In this document: positions 56,301-64,000 of the stretch, one piece after another | Layout: the number at the start of each line of letters is the position of its first letter | Numbering within the stretch: the first letter of the stretch is position 1 | Assembly: GCA_949825025.1 (NCBI GenBank) | Contig: OX463788.1 | Location: 24,472,069-24,536,068 of the forward strand | Length of the DNA: 64,000 nt | Source of the DNA: Siphlonurus alternatus | Lineage: Eukaryota > Arthropoda > Insecta > Ephemeroptera > Siphlonuridae | Direction of reading: 5' to 3' | Made by a program: the position numbers and the translations under genes | Notes under the pieces: model-generated | The model's input: the letters and a program-made list of their open reading frames with translations, nothing else | Database searches by the model: none | Told to the model about the DNA's origin: nothing

Positions 56301-56933
56301 ACAACGACAGGAAAGTGAAAATAAAGAATGATTTGATTCAATTCGTCAAATCAAGTTAATAACGTAATTTCGAATCATAATACTAAAGCATTATTGCGTA
56401 ATTCAATGATACTGAAATTGTTAGGGCGAATTTCTACATATATTTTCTAACAATTCTAATCATTAAAATAAACAACAAAACATATATTAGGCTATTATAT
56501 TTACATAAAATTAAAGTGCGATACTTTATGATTAAATTGATAAATGCATTCTTGCGTATTTAAATTGAGCTGAAATTGTTAGAACGATTCTCTAGAGACA
56601 TTTCTAACATTTTAAGATTTTAGATGTTTAATTAAACAAAATATTGCATTCCTAATTTTGATGAATTAACATAATTTTGAGGCCCATTTATATTTTTAAA
56701 TAATAATGAAAGAAAAACATTGTTGCGTATTTTAATTAAAATTAAACCTACTACAGACATTTGCTAATTATAAAAAATAAAAACCACTACTTCCACCAAC
56801 TAAAACCCTTCTGTTTAATTATTAATTATATTTTATGTTATAAAATTTCAGTTTTTGGTCAGATGATTAAATTTTCAACTATTTTTAATATTCTAAAGTT
56901 CAAGTTTTTGGTTTTAAATATAATAAAAAATGA
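56301..56933. other. AT-rich stretch leading into the tandem palindrome
   Basis: Contains degenerate forerunners of the following unit ('attcttgcgtattt', 'cattgttgcgtattt' near 56550 and 56720), so the repeat array may decay leftward to about 56380. Confidence 0.45.
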
Positions 56934-59274
56934 AAAAAAGCATTGTTGCGTGATTCAATCTACTTGTAATTTTCAGGGTGAGGTGCTACTAACATTTCCC
57001 AACTATATACCAGTCATTACTTTATGCAACAAAACATTTTGAAATTTAAATTATATTTAATTTTGGAAAATTGAAGTTTTTTGGTTTAAAATATAAAATT
57101 AATTAAAAAAAACATTGTTGCGTACTTTAATCTACCTGTAATTTTCAGGGAGAGGTGCAAATGACATTTCCTAACTATACAAGTCATTACTTCAACCAAC
57201 AAAACATTTTGAATTCTAAATTATATTTTATTTTGAAAAATTGAAGTCTCCTGGTTTAAAATATAAAATTATTCAAAAAAAGCATTGTTGCGTACTTTAA
57301 TCTACCTGTAATTTTCAGGGTGAGGTGCAAATGACATTTCCTAACTATACAAGTCATTACTTCAACCAACAAAACATTTTGAATTCTAAATTATATTTTA
57401 TTTTGAAAAATTGAAGTCTCCTGGTTTAAAATATAAAATTATTCAAAAAAAGCATTGTTGCGTACTTTAATCTACCTGTAATTTTCAGGGAGAGGTGCAA
57501 ATGACATTTCCTAACCATACAAGTCATTATTTCAACCAACAAAACATTTTGAATTCTAAATTATATTTTATTTTGAAAAATTGAAGTCTCCTGGTTTAAA
57601 ATATAAAATTAATCAAAAAAAAGCATTGTTGCGTACTTTAATCTACCTGTAACTTTCAGGGAGAGGTGCAAATGACATTTCCTAACTATAGAAGTCATTA
57701 CTTCAACCAACAAAACATTTTAAAATTTAAATTATATATTTTTTTAAACAATTGAAGTTTTTTTGGTTTAAAATATAAAATTAATTAAAAAATGCATTGT
57801 TGCGTACTTTAATCTACCTGTAACTTTCAGGGTGAGGTGCAAATGACATTTCCTAACTATACAAGTCATCACTTCAACCAACAAAACATTTTGAATTCTA
57901 AATTATATTTTATTTTGAAAAATTGAAGTCTCCTGGTTTAAAATATAAAATTATTCAAAAAAAGCATTGTTGCGTACTTTAATCTACCTGTAATTTTCAG
58001 GGAGAGGTGCAAATGACATTTCCTAACTATACAAGTCATTATTTCAACCAACAAAACATTTTGAATTCTAAATTATATTTTATTTTGAAAAATTGAAGTC
58101 TCCTGGTTTAAAATATAAAATTATTCAAAAAAAGCATTGTTGCGTACTTTAATCTACCTGTAATTTTCAGGGAGAGGTGCAAATGACATTTCCTAACTAT
58201 CCAAGTCATTACTTCAACCAACAAAACATTTTGAAATTTAAATTATATTTAATTTTGGAGAATTGAAGTTTTTTGGTTTAAAATATAAAATTAATTAAAA
58301 AAGGCATTGTTGCGTACTTTAATCTACCTGTAATTTTCAGGGTGAGGTGCAAATGACATTTCCTGACTATATTAGTCAGTATTTCAACCAACAAAACATT
58401 TTAAAATTTAAAATATATTTTATTTTGGAAAATTGAAGTTTTTTTAATTATAATATAAGATTAATTAAAAAAAGCATTGTTGCGTACTTTAATCTACCTT
58501 TAACTGTCAGGGTGAGCTGTTACTGACATTTTCTAACAATACCAGTCATTACTTCAACCAACAAAAAATTTTGAATTCTAAATTATATTTTATTTTGAAA
58601 AATTGAAGTCTCCTGGTTCAAAATATAAAATTAATTTAAAAAAGCATTGTTGCGTACTTTAATTAAGCCAGAATTTTTAGGGTAACCAGATGCCAACTAC
58701 TGCTAACTTTTCCAATCACAACTTTCATCAAAATTACACTTATTTGGATCAAGTCATAATTTTTAATGTAAATTATAGCCTATTTCAACTAAAAAAATAG
58801 TTTTGAGTGACTTGGTACTAACGTTTGCATTATATAACAGTCATTATTTTCATAAAAAAAAAATAGAAAAAAGTCATCAATACATAGTTTTTATACAAAA
58901 TTAGAGTTGATTATATAAAATAAATAAAAAAATAAATATTGTTGTGTATTTTAATAAAAAAAATAATAATAATGTGCGAGCTGCTGCTGACATTTGCCAA
59001 TAAAAACACTATTTACTTCTAACAAAAAATATTCAGCGTTGTTCAATATATATATTTTATTTTTGTTGAATAATTTTTTTTAGGTTTTATAAAATATTTT
59101 TTTTTTAAATTAAGAGACATTGTTGAGTATTTCAATCGTGCCTGAATTTTTGGGTGGCCTACCAATAACATTTGCTAACTTTTCCAATCATTAGTTTCAA
59201 AAACAAAACACTTTATATATTTGTTACTTCATTGTATTTTTTAGGAATAAAATTTTTCGCATTATATATATATT

Positions 59275-59628
59275 CACAGTATAGAGAAGATAGTAGAGAA
59301 AGTCGTATGTTAGAATCGAAGTCGAAAACTGCTCGTGTCAACGGCATGTTTGTCCGCCGCAATGTTAAAATCATAGGAAAGGGGCACGACCAAATGGGGC
59401 ATCCTGCAATGTTATGGTGTAGGAGAATCAACTATAATCTGCTCTAACTCGGAAATTATTAAAGCTAGCACAGTGGAACTTTCACTAAAATATTAGAAAA
59501 AAAAATCTAGTATTTTTTACAAAAAAAAAGTAAGCTCTTAACCCAATATTCAAAAAGTGTCAAAAATTGACTTCAGCTCCCCCGTAGCGCAGGTATGGGA
59601 GTTTGGCTACTATCTTTCCTGTACTGTG
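59275..59628. mobile_element. hAT-like MITE, 8-bp target duplication TATATATT
   Basis: A 354-bp insert with ends CACAGTATAGAGAAGATAGTAG-like and complement (ctactatctttcctgtactgtg-like). It is flanked on both sides by tatatatt; the right arm near 60990 shows the site once. The interior (59280-59580) has frames on both strands without recognisable protein. Confidence 0.82.
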
Positions 59629-61968
59629 TATATATTTAAAAAAAGCATTGTTGCGTAGTTCAATCACGTAAATATTTTAAGGGCAAGTTGTCACTGAAAT
59701 TTGCCAACCATGAAACTCATAAGTTCCACCAACAAAGCACTAACGTTTCAAAATTACATTTCATTTTTCAAAATTTTTAATTTTTATGGTTTGAAATATA
59801 TAATTATTAAAATTTATTAAGAAAAGCATTATTGCGTATTTTAATCAAGCTGGAATTTTTAGGGTAACCTGTTACTAACAGTAACTAACTATTCCAGTCA
59901 TTAATTCTACCAACAAAAAATTTAGATTCAAAATTATTTTTTTTTAACATTTGAGCTTTTGTTGGTTACAAATATCTTGGTCAATATAAAGCATTGTTGC
60001 GTACTTCAATGCAGACAATAATTTTTGGGCATGCTGCAACTTACATTTCCTTATAGCTACAAAAGTAGCTAATTAAAACAAAATACTTTTAATTCCATTT
60101 GTTTTAAGGGAAGTATCTGTTTCGTTTAAAGAAATATTATTAATCAATTTAAAATATTAATGTTGCGTATTTCAATCAACATGATATTTTATTGACAAAT
60201 TGCTCCTGACATTTGCTACTAAACTTATAAAAGTAATTTTCTTACTTGCTTTTGTTGAAAATCTATATATTTTTTCTATTGAATTTTTAAGGTAGAACAC
60301 ATGTCATATTTTTTATTAAAAGATGCAATGCTGCTTATTTTAATCAAAATGATATTTTATTGACAGCTAGCTGGGTTCCTGCTGACATTTCTTACTAATG
60401 AAAGTAAGATTCTTAACCAATGATCAACTTTATTTTTAAAGTAATAATATTTTTAATAAAATATTTTAAAATTAATTAATAATATTTCTTTAAACGAAAC
60501 AGACAGAAAAAAAAAACGAATTAAAAGTATTTTGTTTTAATTAGCTACTTCTGTAGCTAGGAAATGAAAGTTGCAGCATGCCCAAAAATTAATATCTGCA
60601 TTGAAGTACGCAACAATGCCTTTATAATGACCAAGATATTTGTAACCAACAAGCTCAATTGTTAAAAAAAATTAATTTTGAATCTAAATTTTTTGTTGGT
60701 AGAATTATATATATATAATGACTGGAATAGTTAGCTACTGTTAGTAGCTGGTTACCCTAAAAATTCCAGCTTGATTAAAATACGCAATAATGCTTTTCGT
60801 AATAAATTTTAATAATTATAAATTTCAAACCATGAAAATTAAAAATTTTGAAAAATGAAATGCAATTTCGAAACGTAAGTGCTTTGTTGGTGGAACTTAT
60901 GAGTTTCATGGTTGGCAAATTTCAGTGAGAACTTGCCCTTAAAATATTTACGTGATTGAACTACGCAACAATGCTTTTTTTAAATATATATATAATGCGA
61001 AAAATTTTATTCCTAAAAAATACAATGAAGTAACAAATATATAAAGTGTTTTGTTTTTGAAACTAATGATTGGAAAAGTTAGCAAATGTTATTGGTAGGC
61101 CACCCAAAAATTCAGGCACGGTTGAAATACTCAACAATGTCTCTTAATTTAAAAAAAAATATTTTATAAAACCTAAAAAAAATTATTCAACAAAAATAAA
61201 ATATATATATTGAACAACGCTGAATATTTTTTGTTAGAAGTAAATAGTGTTTTTATTGGCAAATGTCAGCAGCAGCTCGCACATTATTATTTTTTTTTAT
61301 TGAAATACACAACAATATTTATTTTTTTATTTATTTTATATAATCAACTCTAATTTTGTATAAAAACTATGTATTGATGACTTTTTTTTATTTTTTTTTA
61401 TGAAAATAATGACTGTTATATAAAGCAAACGTTAGTACCAAGTCACTCAAAATTATTTTTTTAGTTGAAATATATAGGCTATAATTTTATATAAAAATTA
61501 TGACTTGATCCAAAGTGTAATTTTGATGAAAGTTATGATTGGAAAAGTTAGCAGTAGTTGGCATCTGGTTACCCTAAAAATTCTGGCTTACTTAAAGTAC
61601 GCAACAATGCTTTTTTAAATTAATTTTATATTTTGAACCAGGAGACTTCAATTTTTTTAAAATATATTATAATTTAAATTTCAAAATGTTTTGTTGGTTG
61701 AAGTAATGACTTGTATAGTTCGGAAATGTCATTTGCACCTCTCCCTGAAAATTACAGGTAGATTAAAGTACGCAACAATGCTTTTTTTAATTAATTTTAT
61801 ATTTTAAACCAGGAGACTTCAATTTTTCAAAATAAAATATAATTTAGAATTCAAAATGTTTTGTTGGTTGAAGTAATGACTTGTATAGTTAGGAAATGTC
61901 ATTTGCACCTCACCCTCTCACCCTGAAAGTTACAGGTGCATTAAAGTACGCAACAATGCATTTTTTAA

Positions 61969-62315
61969 GGGTAAGGTAACGCCACCAATGTTAAAAAAAA
62001 TCCCTCACACAAAAATTCTGAAAAAAATTTAAAATGTTCTCCTCTATACCCCCTATCAGTACCTAAAATATCAGGTATACAAATACGATCTAGTTTTTGA
62101 GTTATAAAATTTTAAAGTTGACTACTTTAACATGGAGAAATGAAACTCCCATGTTAAATTGGTCAACTTTAAAAATTCATAACTCAAAAACTAGATCGTA
62201 TTTGTATACCTGATATTTTAGCTACTGATAGGGGGTGTAGAGGAGAACATTTTAAATTTTTTTCAGAATTTTTGTGAGAGGGATTTTTTTTAACATTGGT
62301 GGCGTTACCTTACCC
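61969..62315. mobile_element. TTAA-flanked palindromic MITE, family B (copy 2)
   Basis: 347 bp, TTAA at 61965-61968 and 62316-62319; inserted in a repeat unit at its natural ttaattaatttt site. About eight differences from 16987-17333. Because it sits in only one arm it is younger than the palindrome. Confidence 0.92.
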
Positions 62316-62963
62316 TTAATTAATTTTATATTTTAAACCAAAAAACTTCCAATTGTTTAAAAAAATATATAATTTAAATTTTAAAATGTTTTGTTGGTTG
62401 AAGTAATGACTTGTATAGTTCGGAAATGTCATTTGCACCTCTCCCTGAAAGTTACAGGTAGATTAAAGTACGCAACAATGCTTTTTTTAATTAATTTTAT
62501 ATTTTAAACCAAAAAACTTCAATTGTTAAAAAAAATATATATAATTTAAATTTTAAAATGTTTTGTTGGTTGAAGTAATGAATTGTATAGTTAGGAAATG
62601 TCATTTGCATCTCTCCCTGAAAATTACAGGTAGATTAAAGTACGCAACAATGCCTTTTTTAATTAATTTTATATTTTAAACCAAAAAACTTCAATTCTCC
62701 AAAATTAAATATAATTTAAATTTCAAAATGTTTTGTTGGTTGAAGTAATGACTTGTATAGTTAGGAAATGTCATTTGCACCTCACCCTGAAAGTTACAGG
62801 TAGATTAAAGTACGCAACAATGCCTTTTTTAATTAATTTTTTATTTTAAACCAAAAAACTTCAATTCTCAAAAATTAAATATAATTTAAATTTCAAAATG
62901 TTTTGTTGGTTGAAGTAATGACTTGTATAGTTAGGAAATGTCATTTGCACCTCACCCTGAAAG

Positions 62964-63652
62964 CAGGGCTATTCTCCTATAATAGAGGGTATACGCGCCA
63001 CTGTCTGGCTTATGGCGCTAAATACTGAATTCTGATTGGCTTAAAAGTGGTCATTTGGAATTGCTGTGATTGGCCAAAATAAAGTTGTTGATTTTTTTCT
63101 AATTGGCTGAAATTTTAACTGTTGAAAATTTTCGAGCGATATCATTGGTTAAAGAATGTCCACTTTTAAACCAATCAGAGAGCTGCAATAAAAAAAAAAC
63201 AATTTTTGCCCATTATTTAATTTTAAAAAAGACTTTTTATGTTATGAAAATTATTTAAAAAATAATAAATGGTAGAAAATAGTGTTAAAAATTGTTATAT
63301 TTATTTATTTCAAAAATATTAATTATTTATACAGGGACCAAGCGCAAATTTTCAACAATAGGAATTTGCAACTGAAAAAATCAACAAATTCTGATCAGCC
63401 AATCAGAAGCGTCCAACTTTTAATGCATTAAAATCAATGATTTCACTGAGTGAATGTCTCCATCGTCTCAAAAATCGTTCTTTTCACCCTTTAAAACCCC
63501 TAGGTGCATTTGGTTAAGAATGTAAATCCTCTGGAGCTCCAGAAAAAGTATCGAAAAAATCGATTTTAACATTGAGTTACGTATCCCCAACAATGAAAAT
63601 GTCCACTTTTTCTGATGCGCGTATACCCGATAACAATAGGAGAATAACCCTG
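62964..63652. mobile_element. hAT-like non-autonomous element, 8-bp target duplication CCTGAAAG
   Basis: 689 bp with ends CAGGGCTATTCTCCTAT and complement ataggagaataaccctg plus internal gggtatacgcgc/gcgcgtataccc. The 8-bp cctgaaag is present at 62956-62963 and 63653-63660 and occurs once in uninterrupted units. The interior is not palindromic and contains at least six CCAAT/ATTGG motifs. No transposase frame. CAGGG ends plus 8-bp duplication are diagnostic of hAT. Confidence 0.9.
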
Positions 63653-64000
63653 CCTGAAAGTTACAGGTGCATTAAAGTACGCAACAATGCATTTTTTAAT
63701 TAATTTTATATTTTAAACCAAAAAACTTCAATTGTTTAAAAAAATATATAATTTAAATTTTAAAATGTTTTGTTGGTTGAAGTAATGACTTGTATAGTTA
63801 GGAAATGCCATTTGCACCTCTCCCTGAAAATTACAGGTAGATTAAAGTACGCAACAATGCTTTTTTTGATTAATTTTTTATTTTAAACCAGGAGACATCA
63901 ATTTTTCAAAATAAAATATAATTTAGAATTCAAAATGTTTAGTTGGTTGATGTAATGACTGGTATTGTTAGGAAATGTCATTTGCACCTCACCCTCTCAC

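Larger units (their letters stand above)
56934..64000. mobile_element. palindromic array of about 171-bp tandem units (runs past window end)
   Basis: In the left arm a unit of about 171 bp repeats with the core GCATTGTTGCGTACTTTAAT, caggg(a/t)gaggtgcaaatgac and cttcaaccaacaaaacattt. Cores lie at about 56940, 57110, 57282, 57453, 57626, 57797, 57968, 58139, 58306, 58479 and 58647, then become diverged to 60162. The right arm is the complement from about 60480 to the window end. The loop of about 320 bp is centred near 60313 and includes diverged units. Units near the outside are nearly identical; those near the axis are diverged. Three separate transposons have inserted. No coding capacity. 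Confidence 0.9.

Noticed and set aside
57000..64000. CRISPR-like regular repeats
   Set aside because: Units of about 171 bp are contiguous without unique spacers, in a eukaryotic intron; this is satellite-type tandem repetition.

Overview
The window is AT-rich animal (metazoan) DNA. Evidence: GT..AG introns tens of kilobases long, a LIM zinc-finger exon of the actin-binding LIM protein (abLIM/UNC-115) family, non-LTR retrotransposon remnants, a tRNA-derived SINE and very many DNA-transposon relics. Nothing looks prokaryotic. A marine-invertebrate-type genome is likely, but the species cannot be named from what I see.

One host gene can be supported, an abLIM/unc-115-like gene on the + strand that continues beyond the window. 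It has a probable 5'UTR exon ending at 20387, a first coding exon at 21454-21576 (ATG at 21462), an alternative 5' exon at 48095-48257 (candidate ATG 48203), and a shared exon at 49364-49459 encoding the first zinc finger of LIM domain 1. Both candidate 5' exons end in phase 1, and the LIM exon needs exactly one incoming base, so each joins to it in frame through a glycine codon. Most of 21577-49363 and everything after 49459 is therefore intron of this gene. Several GC-richer islets (18.5, 20.2, 25.6, 29.5, 32.5, 33.1, 37.8, 38.7, 53.4 and 56.2 kb) look promoter-like and may be further first exons or enhancers.

The dominant signal is inverted repetition. By hand tally a little under half of the window lies in palindromic (foldback) units from about 100 bp to over 7 kb. 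They include: (i) short palindromes flanked by TTAA, in several related families, with two 347-bp copies about 98% identical; (ii) classic Foldback-type elements whose arms are 16-bp tandem repeats (7.8 and 13.1 kb); (iii) giant palindromes at 0.5-2.4, 40.5-46.7, 50.1-53.3, 54.2-56.0 and 56.9->64.0 kb, two of them built from about 130-bp and about 171-bp tandem units; (iv) a 1.8-kb foldback (22.8-24.6 kb) whose interior carries a minus-strand, intron-containing gene fragment. Later insertions sit in one arm only. The other arm then preserves the empty site, so target-site duplications can be read directly: TTAA, TA, and three 8-bp hAT-like duplications.

Retroelements: a decayed, C-poor LINE on + at 5.9-6.9 kb, a decayed LINE on - at 13.6-15.0 kb, a LINE C-terminal scrap at 30.7 kb, a SINE on - at 15.5-15.7 kb, and three copies of a short 3'-tail-like motif ending in (CCAA)n. 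The palindromic CRE site TGACGTCA occurs 15 times, far above chance, often at the centre of foldbacks. No functional tRNA, rRNA or CRISPR array was seen.
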